From Ursus arctos (taxonomy: Eukaryota; Chordata; Mammalia; Carnivora; Ursidae), in contig NW_026622997.1 of assembly GCF_023065955.2 (NCBI RefSeq), positions 15,542,001 through 15,606,000 of the forward strand: a DNA stretch of 64,000 bases, given 5' to 3'. Positions within the stretch are counted from its first letter, which is position 1. The number at the start of each line of letters is the position of its first letter. The notes beneath the pieces are model-generated. The model saw only the letters and a list, made by a program, of their open reading frames with translations. It made no database searches and was not told the DNA's origin. Shown here in pieces: positions 1 to 11,174 of the stretch. The translations under genes were made by a program, and so were the position numbers.

Positions 1-162
1 TGTGTGATGGACCATTATCAGAGGTCTGTTAACTGATCAGACATTTGGTCCACTAAAGCGCAGTCTTGGGGCTGATCAAGTCCATGCGCATTGGGGTGGG
101 GGAGCAAAAGAACTTGTCCGTCTTCTGCAATGGACATTCATTTCTCCTCTTAATATCAGCAG

Positions 163-540
163 AAGCTGTATTATGGACGGAATGTGCCCCACCCCCACAG
201 TCGTATGTTGAAGTCCTACTTCCCAATGTGATGGTATTCGGAGGTAGGGCCTTTAGGAGGTAATTTGATTTAGGTGGGTCATGAGGGTGGGGCCTCCAAG
301 AAGGGATTAGTGCCCTTGTAGGAGGAAGAGCCCAGAGCTTGCCCTCCTCTACCACGTGAGGACACAATGAGAAGGCAAACATCTGCAAGCCAGGAAGAGA
401 GCTCTCACCACACACTGAATCGCCTAGAACGGTGATCTTGGACTTGCCAGCTTCCAGAACTATGAAAAATAAATGGTTGTTTCAGCTGTCCAGTCCAGGG
501 TATGTTTTTATAGCAGCCCACTCGGACTAAGACAAGCTGT
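163..540 (+). mobile_element. MaLR solo LTR (MLT1/MST type)
   Basis: The segment follows the MaLR LTR layout: a 5' part with GTATGTTGAAGTCCTA and a GGTAGGGCCTTTAGGAGGTAA motif, a central GTGAGGACACAATGAGAAGG, and a 3' part with CTTCCAGAACTATGAAAAAT, an AATAAA signal and a terminal CGGACTAAGACA. MaLR elements are non-autonomous ERVL-related retrotransposons, usually left as solo LTRs. Open frames crossing it on both strands are chance. The subfamily is uncertain. Confidence 0.85.
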
Positions 541-648
541 TTGTACTTGTTGAACAGACAATGGCTCATATTCAACTCTAAACATACCACCCTCTCTTTT
601 CCATATTTACTTAATATTTCCAGTATTTAATTAGCACCTTTTAGTGTA

Positions 649-987
649 CAGTTGACCCTGGGACAACATGGGTTTGAACTGGGAGAGTCCACTTGTCTGT
701 GGGTTTTTTCTTTAATAAATACAGTACAGTACTGCAAATGTATTTTCTCTTCTTTATGATTTTCTGAATACCACTTTCTTCTTTCTAGCTTGCTTTATTA
801 TAAGAATACAGTATACAATACATACAGCCTATGAAATATGTGTTAACTGACTGTTTATGTTCTTGGTAAGGCTTCCAGTCAAAGGTAGGCTATTAGGAGT
901 TAAGTTTTGGGGGAGTCAAAAGTTACACTTTCCCACCGCATGGGAGGGTCAGCACCCCTAACCTTTACATTGTTCAGAGGTCAGCTG
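649..987. mobile_element. MER2-like Tigger (Tc1/mariner) MITE, near full length
   Basis: About 339 bp bounded by imperfect terminal inverted repeats (CAGTTGACCCTGGGACAAC at the left; the reverse complement of the right end reads CAGCTGACCTCTGAACAAT). Internal landmarks match the remembered MER2 consensus: TTAATAAATACAGTACAGTA, ACTGACTGTTTATGTT and GGGGGAGTCAAAAGTTACAC. A TA lies directly left of the element, as expected for Tc1/mariner insertion. It is non-coding and was mobilised in trans. Confidence 0.8.
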
Positions 988-1079
988 CATTCTCCTTTTA
1001 TTCGTTCCAATATCCTTTCCCACCCCACTGCCCACGTTTTCCACTTTTATATCGTTGCCTGAATAAATCTTCCTGCATA

Positions 1080-1345
1080 TATGTCAAGACTCACCTCAGG
1101 TGTCCCCTCCTACATGAAGCCTTCCCTGCTCTCCTCCCCTTCACCCCCAGTCTGGCTTCAGGAAAGATTCTATGCACTCCCGCTGGTGGCTCCTACCAAA
1201 GCCTCTATTTCTTTGCTTTGTGCTTTTTACTCAGTCCCTCACTAGACTGAGTTTCTCACTGAAGGCAAGAGTGTGTACTGAGCTCAAGGAGTAGACCCTG
1301 GAGTAGAGCAGTAGACACAAAACATCTTTATTGAGTGAAGTATGT
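1080..1345 (+). mobile_element. L2 LINE 3' end
   Basis: Diverged L2 3' end: CTCAGGTGTCCCCTCCTACATGAAGCCTTCCCTG, then CTCACTAGACTGAGTTTCTCACTGAAGGCA, which corresponds to the L2 motif 'CACTAGACTGTGAGCTCCTTGAGGGCA'. Ancient mammalian LINE, 5' truncated. Confidence 0.7.
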
Positions 1346-1654
1346 TTTTTGGTGAAACCTTTGAATAGAGGTTTTAACTTGTCTGTGTAAAGTTAATATC
1401 TGTTTGCAGGGAAGGGTGGGGGAAGGCATGCTGGCCAACAGTAGATTGCAGGCAGGAGTTTACTGCAGACTTTCAAATCGGAACAGGGCCTCGGATGTTG
1501 CTGGAATTGTTGAAGACAAAGGCAGTGAAGTGACAGAGGGGTTTGACAGGAACTGGGTCGTAGAAGTTTAGAATTCAGTATCTCGGGAGGAGATGAAGTT
1601 CAGCGTGGAAGGTCAGAGGCTGTAGAATTCTTGTTCATTTGAACAGCAATTCCG

Positions 1655-2065
1655 TTATGGGTGGAATTGTGTCCTCCCGAAGGATGTTGGCGTTCTAACT
1701 CCCAGCACCTGTGATTGCTACCTTATTTGGAAATGGGGTCTTTGCAGATGATCAAGTTAAGATGAGGTCATTAGGGTGGGTTCTAATCCAACATGACTGG
1801 TGTCCTTATAAAAAGGGGAAATCTGAACACGTAAACAGATAAACACAGAGGAAAGACGACATGAAGACGCCAGGAGAAGGTCATCAACAAACCAATGAAC
1901 GCCGAGGCTGCCAGAAACTAGGAGAAAACAGTGGAGCCCTGGGAAGGAACGAACCCTGCCAATACGGGGTCTCAGCCTTCTAACCACCAGGACTGTGAGA
2001 GAATACATTTCTGTTGTTTAAGCTACTCAGCTTGCAGAGCTTTGTTCCTGACAACGCTGGGGAAC
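1655..2065 (+). mobile_element. MLT1-type MaLR LTR
   Basis: Strong match to the remembered MLT1 consensus: GGGTGGAATTGTGTCCTCCC, TTATTTGGAAATGGGGTCTT, GATGAGGTCATTAGGGTGGG, ATGACTGGTGTCCTTATAAA, and near the 3' end AGGACTGTGAGAGAATACAT and TTTCTGTTGTTTAAGC. It is a solo LTR; the minus- and plus-strand open frames over it have no coding meaning. Confidence 0.9.
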
Positions 2066-4010
2066 GAGTCCAAACTGCTCTACTTAAACTCTCAATTACC
2101 TGCAGACAGGGATTTGGGGTCCTTTATTCCCAAATCTCCAGCAGCTGGCATACCCACTAGATAGATGTTTGCAGAAATCTCGAGCTGCCTTCTCAAACCG
2201 AGCTCTCTTTGGACTGGAAGTTAGAGGATAGGAACTGAAAAGGATAGAAAAATGAGAGGCTGGAATTGGTATGCACCAGAATTTTGCCCAAGCTTTTACT
2301 GTCCCCAGGCACTCCCCCCACCCCACTCCTAAACCATGATGTCTCCTTCTCCGCATGCATAGAGGAAAGACTCCCAGATGCCAAGATCCAGGGCCATTCG
2401 TCTTTAAAGTCATCTGCTAACAAGCATAAGTAAGAACACGATGTCTTCACCCAGTGTCCTGCCCCCTCCCTACCCTGGGGTTTAGCTACCCCACAATTTC
2501 CTAGGGAACTCTTGTTTCTTAGTATTTAAAGGTTAACTTGAAATTCATTTCTGATGAGAAAAGTAAGAAAACTCTGGAAAGCTGGGCTTGCTAAGTGTTT
2601 TACCTTAGGCTACCTTTCCATTCCAGAATCTTTAAAAACTATAAAACTCAGAGATGGAGTTATGTGGTTCCCTGACCAATACAGATATTTGTAATAATAA
2701 TAATAGAGAAAAAGATAGCACAACCTCGGATTTTTTTTCCCTTTGCTCAGCTGAAAATTAAACCAGGCAGGCAATTGCCATAATATATAATATGTGTCCA
2801 CTGCACATTACATATTACATGGTTATTATTCTGCATTTTCATCCAATCATCTTATTAGCTCTGGTATTTTTATGTGGTGAATGACTACAAGCTGAAAGTC
2901 AAACGAGGAAGTCACTGGGGGAGAAATGAAACACAGACTCAGTAAAGCAGGACCCATTAAAATGCGACCCACCGCCACAGCAGACCGCAGTTGGGGTGTC
3001 GACAATGAACTCTGGGAAAATACTAAGGCCCTACGGTGAGAAGCACCATCTGTGATACGATCTTTACGGCGTAACTAAATCTGTTTCATTCTACTATCAA
3101 ACCGCAATTATACCTCATTCCTCTTTCTCGAGCACCACAGTTAGAAAGCTTTTTGAATGCTTTTGTAATGTTCTCCGCACTTAACTGAAAAAAGAAATCA
3201 AAAGAGGAGAGAGCCATGTTAAAATAGAACTCGTGATATCTTTAAATATATTTTTCAGACCCTGGAGAAATCCATTGTATATATATTCTGACGTATTATT
3301 AAGAGAAAATAAAACCGCCCCATGAAATTCTAAAAATAAACTTGGACCCGTTTTTACAGCTCATTCAACTGATTTTCTAAGTTATGAGTCATTTGTTGCT
3401 TTTGGTGTTTGATGTCATTTGCCCGGAGCCGCATTGAATCCTATTTTGGGCATATGAGCAAAGATATGATGGATTATAATAAATCAGGCCGCTGTTCACA
3501 TTGCTTATTTTTTCTAATATGTTCTATCTGTTCTTTCCCATTTCTAAATTCCCTAACCTCCTCTGTCTTTTCTTCTGGAGCTAGAATTCTGTTTTCTTTT
3601 ATTTCTTTCTTATTTGTTCTGATGTGGCCTCTTTCTCTTTGGAGTTAATGTAAACCATCACCCCTGCGAAGTGTGGAATTTTCCATCCTAAAGATAACGT
3701 AATGTGGCTTAGTCAAGCACCTCTGAGGGTAAAATTCAACTTCTTACATCATATTCTAAAGAGTAGGATTTGTAGAGAAAGGTTTTGAATTTTCTTTTCC
3801 CCCAACATAGAAGTGACCATGTGAAATGTATTTAAACAGAAGGGGCTAAACACCCCTTATCAGCACAGTAAGTGATAGGTAAGTTGTCGTTGATTATAAT
3901 TACACACTCGACCACATATTCTGATTTTGAGATTTAAAAAGCACAATGCGTATGTTAGGAGCAATTATATTTTGACCCAAAGAAGAGTAGTAAATGACAA
4001 AGCAATATGC
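2066..4010. other. Mostly unique sequence, no gene recognised
   Basis: No interspersed repeat or coding segment that I can name. Short overlapping open frames around 2100-2450 and 3409-3648 show no domain or splice context. The 2900-3180 part is non-repetitive with scattered CpGs and could be conserved non-coding DNA, but that cannot be judged from one sequence. Confidence 0.5.
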
Positions 4011-4020
4011 TGGAATATGT

Positions 4021-4273
4021 AACTTCTTTCCTTTTTTTTTTTTTTAAGATTTTATTTATTTATTTGAGAGAGAGAGGGAAAGCATGAGTGAGAGAGCACA
4101 AGCCCGGGGCAGGGGCGGGGGGGGGGGGGGGGGGGGGGCAGCAGGCAGCGGGATAGGGAGAAGCAGGCTTCCTGCTGCGCAGGGAGCCCAATGCGAGGCT
4201 TGATCCCAGGACCCTGGGATCATGACCTGAGCCAAAGGCAGACGTTTAACCAACTGAGCCACCCAGGCACCCC
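4021..4273 (-). mobile_element. Carnivore tRNA-derived SINE (SINEC), older subfamily
   Basis: Read on the minus strand: a GGGGTGCCTGGGTGGCTCAG tRNA-like head, a body with CCCAGGGTCCTGGGATCAAG, and an A-rich tail (poly-T on the plus strand at 4031-4045). Imperfect TSDs flank it: GGAATATGTAACTTCTTTCC on the left and GAAATATGTAATTTCTTTTC on the right. The GATCATGACCTGAGCC body variant marks an older subfamily than most other copies here. A 22-G run lies inside it. Confidence 0.95.
4117..4138. repeat. Poly-G run of 22 inside a SINE
   Basis: Twenty-two consecutive G bases replace the usual GGGGGAGTGGGAGAG segment of the SINE body. Runs like this are unstable and G-quadruplex prone, and are often misread or collapsed in assemblies. 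Confidence 0.95.
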
Positions 4274-4731
4274 GAAATATGTAATTTCTTTTCTATAATC
4301 ACTAGGCGCGGTGAGCTTGTTAAAATCAGGATGTAAGACCATTTCTTTCTGCTCTGTAGCTTAACGTCTAGTTCACAGTGAGGCTTCAAAAGTTGAACTG
4401 AATCAAAATGAAGGAGCAAACCCTTGATCAAAATCAAATATTTAACTGCCCGTTGGAATAGACTTCTTCCTTCCACATGCTTCCCTTAAATTTTGGAATG
4501 TTCCTAGGGCAGGACCTGGCGTCCCTGGAGAAGGATTATGAAAAAGTGGGTGCAGAGTCCATGGACAGAGAGGATGAGAGTGGGGAGTTGTAGGGGGTCC
4601 TGGCAAACCCCAGGTTTGTATCAATCATTCTACTGTTCCCCTAATCCCCTACAAATATGATCAATGTCTCAAGTGGAAACAAAAACAGACAAAGGCAAAA
4701 AAACTGGAGCATGTGTTAGCTGATTACTTAC

Positions 4732-4846
4732 CCTTCGTCCAACATATCGTAGTATTCTGAAGGTAGAGATCATGTTCCTTACATCTTGATAGGGCTCGAT
4801 GGCCAAACAGAGTGCTCTGTGGTAGCAGGTGATTAGGAAATGTTTG
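4732..4846 (-). other. Candidate 115-bp coding exon, gene not recognised
   Basis: On the minus strand a polypyrimidine-rich stretch (4851-4880) ends in GACGCAG, followed by 115 bases without a stop in one frame, then AGG|GTAAGT, a textbook splice donor. No other AG lies between the pyrimidine tract and the acceptor. The open frame begins KHFLITCYHRALCLAIEPYQ and ends ISTFRILRYVGRR just before the donor, with ordinary amino-acid composition. No repeat family covers it. I do not recognise the protein. It could be an internal exon of a gene whose other exons lie outside the window, a pseudo-exon, or chance. No partner exon was found inside the window. Confidence 0.4.
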
Positions 4847-5599
4847 CTGCGTCGGAAACATAAAACAAACAATTAAAAGTAATTACTGGAGGTTCACTCC
4901 TCATTTTACAGTGGCTAATAGTCATAGATCTCTGGCCACATTCTCAGTCCCCCAAGCCTGTGTTTCAAGGAAGCGTACCCCTAAAACTTCTGAGAATTCT
5001 TTGTAATCTTTGAGTAACTAGATCCAGAACCAAGGCACTTGACTCCAGTCTTTTGTTTTCTTATCACTTACTGTAAATGTTGAAGAAATTATGACTCTGT
5101 GTTATCTTAGCAAACGGAGCTTGTATACACACTGTGTAACGGGGAGTTAAGAAAGCCGGCTCAGCTTCTATGATCAGAACAGCTGATGTGGTCGACCAGA
5201 ATGGATCTTAGAGAGTCGCTTTTTCTTTTCTTTTTTTTTTTTTTTTGCCAGAAGCAGAAACGTGTTCTTGGGTATAAAACAATGTATGGCTGAGAGCCAT
5301 CAGCTAGATCTCTTAACCATCTCCTCGTGGTGCAATGCCCTATGTCGGAATCTCATGGCCTGAATTCTTTTCCTTCACGGTGCAGCCAAGACACTGCACT
5401 CCAGATTAGTTAAGAGTTCTTGGCTGTGTTCAGAGACCCCAGTAATTGTGGAGGGGGCAGTAGAATTCAAGCAGGTGGTGTCACATGGGGTCCAAATTTG
5501 GACAGAGTCAGAATCAAAGTGACTGCATGTCATAATCCTTCTTGAACACTCTCTCTGTGGGCTATTTGGGTACTTTTAGGTGATAATAGAACTCCCTAT

Positions 5600-5756
5600 A
5601 GACGAGTCGAATGGAAAGAGCATGGAATTCAGAGATAGCCAGATCTGCTAAAAATTCTGGCTCCCACATTTACTATGTGATCTTGAGTAAGTTCATTTGC
5701 CTGCAAATGAGAAATTATGCCTATTTTGTGAATTGCTGTTTCAAATTAAATGGCAT
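5600..5756 (+). mobile_element. MIR SINE
   Basis: MIR core and 3' landmarks in order: GGAAAGAGCATGGAATTCAGA, CTGGCTCCCACATTTACTAT, GTGATCTTGAGTAAGTTCAT and CAAATGAGAAATTATGCCTA. Ancient, diverged and incomplete at the 3' end. Confidence 0.75.
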
Positions 5757-5962
5757 TATGCAAAAAAAGTTTGTATTTTAATTCATGGGCATATAACAAA
5801 CATGAAATAAAAGCCCTTCTTCCCCATCTCTTCCCCCTTCTCTTCCTATTCTCCTTATTCTTCTTATTTTTATTTTATCTCTATGGCTGGGTTAAGTGTG
5901 GAAGACTACACCCATCCTACTTTCAACCAGATGTGAGTCAGGATGCTAGGCCTCCTCCTGGC

Positions 5963-6025
5963 TCTGTGTGTGTCTGTGTGTGTGTGGGGGGGTGTGTGTG
6001 CGTGCACGCGTGCACGTTCATGCTT
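5963..6025. repeat. Imperfect GT/GC-rich dinucleotide repeat
   Basis: Alternating TG and CG steps (TGTGTGTCTGTGTGTGTGTG, then GTGTGCGTGCACGCGTGCAC) with a GGGGGGG interruption. Alternating purine-pyrimidine sequence of this kind can form Z-DNA. The 140-aa plus-strand frame crossing it is not a gene. Confidence 0.85.
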
Positions 6026-6639
6026 GCGAGTGTGCAAACAAGTGTAAGCAGGGAAAGGGTTTGGGTGGAGAGGGAAGATGACACACTTTTTAAGGTATGG
6101 ATATTATCTCATGCAGCAGAGTGTCTGAATTCCCCACTCCTCACCTTCAACCTCCTGCCCGCCACCAGCTAACACTCCTGGAGCACGGAGCTGATGGTGT
6201 TTTCGGTATGATTGCCATCTCTCTGCAGCCTCTTCAACCCCCTGTCCTGGGAGGGTCAGTGGAAAAAGAGAGGCAGTATCTTGCTAATGAATGGTTCTGC
6301 ATCCTCATGAAGACCATGTCAAGTTCATGGGCTTCAGAGGGTTGATGGCCTTCAATCATTCCTCACTTCACCCCAGGCCCCTTCTGAGGAAAGTAGGGCC
6401 ACCTGGGGGCTGTACCAGGTGGGCTTCTTGAGACCCCCATGGTGCGAGGCCTTTCCATTGGCCGTTCCATTGTTCCAACATTAGTCAAGGAATGGTCAAG
6501 AAGAAAACCGTAGGAATTAATGATGTAGAACTTGACAGAGAAGAAAAACAGTATCTTGGGCAAACCAATTGTAAGCAGATCACCAAGCTTACAGTGTGAA
6601 AAAAAAGGTGGATAAGCACAAAGTTAGAAGAAGATGCCA

Positions 6640-6785
6640 TGCACCCTTCCATTCATCTGTTTATTTAGTCCAGATTATTTATTCAGTACTTTACTATGTG
6701 TCAGACACTGAGCTAAAAGCTGAGGTTATAATGGTAAACAAATCAGATATAATCCCTGTCCTCATGCTTGTTGAGTCTGGTGCAG
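6640..6785 (-). mobile_element. L2 LINE 3' end
   Basis: Reverse complement of the L2 terminus: CAGTACTTTACTATGTGTCA and GACACTGAGCTAAAAGCTGA, then ATAATCCCTGTCCTCATGCT, matching 'CTACTATGTGCCAGGCACTG...CCCTGCCCTCAAGGAGCTTAC'. Confidence 0.75.
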
Positions 6786-6794
6786 GATCTGATA

Positions 6795-7275
6795 GCCTAG
6801 AAAATTCAAGGCTGTGCGACAAATTATCCCCAAATCTAGCATCTTAACCCACTACTTTATTATACTCATGGTTCCGCAGCTTAGGAATTTGAACAGGGTA
6901 CAGGATTCCATGATGTCTGGGCCTTAGCTGAGAAGACTCAATCGTTGAGCATGACTTAACAGCCAGGGGCTGAAATTATCTGGAGATGTCTTCGCTCATT
7001 TGGCTGGCGCTTCTTGCTTAGCTGTCATCTGAGAGCTGTTGCTCTCCAGTATGACAGTCTTAGGGCAATTGGACTTCTCACATAATAATTGGCTTTCCCC
7101 AGACCCAAGGGTCTTGACAGAAACACACAAAAGCTTCAGGACCTTTTCTGATCCAGCTTTGGAAACCGTGGACCATCACTTCTACCACATTCTATTGGTT
7201 ACTAAGGCCAGCCTGGATCCCGGGGAAGGAGAATTAGGCTCCTCCCACCTCTGCCCCCCAACCATTTGGTGAAGG
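6795..7275 (-). mobile_element. MLT1-like LTR
   Basis: Matches the remembered reverse complement of an MLT1-type LTR: TGTGCGACAAATTATCCCCA at the left, TAGCTGAGAAGACTCAATCG in the middle, and TTCTACCACATTCTATTGGT followed by AAGGCCAGCCTGGATCCCGG at the right. Subfamily uncertain. Confidence 0.65.
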
Positions 7276-7497
7276 ACAACCAGGTAAAAGCAGGTGGGAT
7301 AGAAGATACAGGTGGAGCCATCTTTTGAAAATACAGTGTCCCCAAAACAGTGAAATAAGGTTATGGTAGAGCAGGATAGGTTCAACACAGAAGGGATCCT
7401 ATTCTTGACTGGCAGGGTCAACCAATAACTTCTCAAAGGATGTGCCTACTAAGCGGACATTGAGGATCAGTGGAAGTTAGCCAAACAAAGACAGTGT

Positions 7498-7832
7498 TAA
7501 TTAGTTCAGGCTGCGAAAACGGATCGCTCAGTGTTGGGAAGCTGAAGTAAGAAACTTTTATTTCTCAAAATACTGGGGCTGGAAGTCTAAGACCAGGGTA
7601 CACCACAGTCAGGCCATAGTGAGACCCCTTGTCCCAGTTCACCTTCTTGTGTTCTCACACAGCACAGAGAGAGGTCTAGCTCTCCTCCTCATCTTACGAG
7701 GACACTAATTCATCATGGAGGCTCCGCCTTCACCTCCCAAAGGCTCTATCTCCTAATACCACCCTTTGGGGGGCGTTAGGGTTTTAACATATGAATTTGG
7801 CAGGGCCGTCACAAACATACGGTCCATAACAA
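7498..7832 (-). mobile_element. MaLR LTR (MLT1/MST type)
   Basis: Reverse complement of the MaLR LTR. It starts GTTAATTAGTTCAGGCTGCG and contains ACTTTTATTTCTCAAAATAC (the AATAAA-side region), GAGGACACTAATTCATCATG and GAGGCTCCGCCTTCACCTCC. It ends ATATGAATTTGGCAGGGCCG and CACAAACATACGGTCCATA. Confidence 0.85.
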
Positions 7833-9469
7833 AGAGTATATGAGGAACAATATTTTAAGCAAATAGAACAACACAGGCAAAGGCCCAACATCTGGTGAAG
7901 ACCTAGGCCATTATGGAACTGAAATGATTTCCATATGGCTGCCTTATTAGGTGTGAATGTGGTGCCTCGTCAGGGAGGGTGGGATGGAGTTGGCGGAGGG
8001 AGGCTAGCATGTGCGTGTGTGTGTGTTCCTGCAGGATAAAGAAAGATGAAGCTGGAGAGGTAAGCAAGGACCAGAAGGTCCTTGGGAAGGTCCTAATGAA
8101 ACATCCTAAGGAGTCTGGACAACAGTCAACGAGCGGCAGAAAGAAATGTTATCTGTACATAGAAAAACCACTATAAGCAACATAAAAATGAGAACAGAAT
8201 TCAAATGCAGGCAGCTTTTAATTTTCCGGTACCCAAACTCTGAAAAAGAGAAGGGTGCTTATCTCACCCATTTGGAAGAAAGTATATGGTGCTGTTTCAT
8301 CACTTTATTATTTTTAAAATTTTAAGGGAAAGTGCTGTTCACTATCCCAGAGAAGCACACATAAGACCCACGGATTCAGACACTACCCCTCCCCCCCACC
8401 CCATGAGCAATACAGCATTTTCGTCACACATGCCAGATTTTCCTGATTCCTATCAAGAGCAGTAGTGCACCGAAAAGATCAACCTAATGCCTAATGTTAA
8501 GCATCGTTTATTGCTAGTACAATTTTCATAAATGTGGAAAAAAATCTCTTCAAGAGGAAATGAAAATCCCCTAGGCACCATTTTCTTCTCTAGAAAGAAT
8601 CAAATTTTCCCCAGGAAGGGAAGATGCTGAGCAGGAAATGCATCATTATAAGACACTTTATGATACTGTGGACGACGTGGCAAATGGCCATTTATATGAA
8701 ACCATTCATTTCCTGCAGTGTGGTTCCCAAGTGCTTGCCTTCTTGGAACAATGACGGGAAATTTCCTAACACAAGAAGGACTATGACGACAGCTCCACTT
8801 ATATGTTGCTCTTACTCTAGTCTTGGAAAATGTCCCATTGTCCTTCATGCATTAGATGAATCTAAAATAGGCAAAGAAGTCTAGACAGTGGAAACCATAT
8901 ATAAGATCTATGTTTTTCCTCCGTTATTTAGTACCATAAAGTGAAAGTCACTCAGTAACCTCTAGTCTAAGGGAAGAAAAATTAGGGAAATACACAAGCG
9001 TAATAAATATATATGTCAAGTAACAAGTCTTTGGCTATTTTCCTAGTTCATTACCAGCTACTTCAAGTCTTTTTAAGAAGTAGGTGGGGCAAAAATCATA
9101 CATAAATGAATAAAGTTATGTTTATCAAATTTGAAAGCAGCTAATTTATAACATGTCCCCAACCTTCAAGACACTAAGGTCTGACCAGTTTTGATTATAT
9201 CCAGCAAGAATTCATTGGGCTCAGTCTACATGATACTTTGCCGGTCTATGTGATGCCACACCAACCTGTTTTGTCATTTACTACATCCCAACACAACGGA
9301 TGTGTTATACGCTTTTATTTGGACAGACGTTGGGCAAACTTACTACTGAGTCTTTGCTGTTTTTCCTTTTTTCCATCTGAATGCTCTATAACTCAGAATT
9401 AAGTAGTGGCCTTCAATTTTGTTCTTTCCCACATTTGCTTTGGATACTCTAGGTCATTTGGACTTCCAA
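7833..9469. other. Mostly unique sequence with one open segment
   Basis: No clear interspersed repeat. At 8600-8884 both strands are open for over 80 codons. One plus-strand frame reads EQEMHHYKTLYDTVDDVANG before a stop at about 8752, which looks protein-like and might be a pseudogene scrap, but I cannot match it to a family. The rest is A+T-rich intergenic or intronic sequence. Confidence 0.4.
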
Positions 9470-10566
9470 ATGAATTTTAAAATCAGCTTTCATTTGTACA
9501 AAAAAAAACCTCTGGGATTTTGATGGGGATTATATTGATTCTGCCTAGCAGTTTGGAGAAAACTGTTATCTTAACAATATTGAATCCTCTGATTTACAAA
9601 GTATATATCTCCATTTATTTCATTCCTCTTTAATTTCTCTTGGCACTTTTCATAGTTCTCAGGGTACTTCCTTTGTCAGATGTGTCCTTAAGTAATGCAA
9701 ATTTTTATGCTATTGTAAATGGCATTGTTTTCTAAATTTTCAATTGTTCATTGCTAGTTTATAGAAATACAATTTGCTTTTGTCTATCGATCTTGTATCC
9801 TAAAATTTTGTTCAACTAACTTATTGATTCTAGTAACTTTCCTGTAGATTACACTGAATTTTCTATATAGATATTCATGTTGCCTGCAAAAAAAGTTTTT
9901 ATTCTTTTTCAAATGATGCCTTTTATTTCTTCTTCTTGCCTTATTACACTGGTTAGAACCTTCAATATAATGTTGAATAGAAGTGGTGAGAGCAAACATT
10001 CTTGTCTTTTTCTTTACATTGAGGAAAGCAGTCAGTCTTTTACCACTAAGTTTCATGTTAGTTGTAGGTTAGTAGATGTCCTTTATGGAGTTGAGAAAGT
10101 TCTCTTCTATTCCTAATTTGCAAAGAGGTTTTACCAGGAACAGATGTTGGATTTGTCAGAGTTTTCTACATCTGACAGATTATGTAGTCTTTCTTTCTTA
10201 GTTTGGTGAATTACATTGGTAGTATTTAAAATGTTAAGCCAACCTTGCATTCCTGATCTAAATCTCACTTGCTCATGATATGCTTTTTATTTCTTGTTAG
10301 ATTTGATTTGTTAAATTTTTTCTTTAAAGAATTCTTACATCTAAGTTTATGGGAAATGTTGATCTGTAGTTTTCTTGTCTCGTAATGTTTTTATCAAAGT
10401 AATTTCAGCTTCATGGAATGAGTTAGGAAGTATTATCTCCTCTTTAATTTCTAGAAATTTTGTATAAAATTAGTATTATTTCTTTTGCAACTGCTTGGTA
10501 GAATTCACCAGTGAAGCCATCTGGGTCAGGAATGTTCTTTGTAATTATAAATTTGAGTTCTTTCTT
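9470..10566 (-). mobile_element. Old L1 LINE, ORF2 fragment
   Basis: The plus strand shows the usual reverse-complement L1 ORF2 landmarks in order: GATTTTGATGGGGATTATAT, TTAACAATATTGAATCCTCT, AAATGATGCCTTTTATTTCT, ACCTTCAATATAATGTTGAA, CAACCTTGCATTCCTGATCT and CATCTGGGTCAGGAATGTTC. These fall within the reverse transcriptase and its downstream part. Many stops and indels; non-functional. A SINE marks its right edge. Confidence 0.9.
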
Positions 10567-10760
10567 TTTTTTTTAAGATTTTATTTATTTATTTGACACA
10601 CAGAGAGAGAACACAAGCAGGGGGAGCAGCACGCTGAGGCAGAGGGAGAAGCACACTCCCTGCTGAGCAAGGAGCCCGATGTAGGGCTCGATCCCAGGAC
10701 CCTGGGATCATGACCAGAGCCAAAGGCAGAGTCTTAACTGACTGAGCCACCCAGGTGCCT
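10567..10760 (-). mobile_element. SINEC, older subfamily
   Basis: Poly-T and AAGATTTTATTTATTTATTT at the left, then CTGAGCAAGGAGCCCGATGT and CCCAGGACCCTGGGATCATG, ending GAGCCACCCAGGTGCCTC. No clear TSD. It separates two minus-strand L1 pieces from different parts of the element. Confidence 0.95.
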
Positions 10761-11165
10761 CTATTTCTTCTTTTCTTAATGACATATAACATTGTATTAG
10801 TTTTGGGTGTAAGCATAATGATGACACATATATGTAATATAATAATATATTATAATATATAACAATAATTATATTGTAACATACATACAATATCATATAC
10901 ATTGTACCTGAATTATATTCTGATATATAGTGCTAAATGATTTCTACAGTAAATTTAGTTAGCATCCATCACTATACAGTGATAATTTTTTTCTTGTGAT
11001 GAGAACTTTCAAAGTTTACTCTCTTAGCAACTTTCAAACATTTAATAGTGTTAACTAGAGTCACCATGCTGTACATTACATCCTAGGACTTATTTATCTT
11101 ATGACTGTAAGTTTGTACACTTTGACCACTTTCCCCCATTTCTCCATGTGCTCTACCCCATGCCT
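10761..11165 (-). mobile_element. L1M-type 3' UTR end
   Basis: Reverse complement of an L1MA/L1MB-like 3' end: ACATATAACATTGTATTAGT, TTTTGGGTGTAAGCATAATG, TTCTTGTGATGAGAACTTTC, GTCACCATGCTGTACATTAC and GTTTGTACACTTTGACCACT. An A+T-rich expansion at 10828-10905 (TA/AT steps) interrupts it. Confidence 0.85.
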
Positions 11166-11174
11166 TATGAATCA

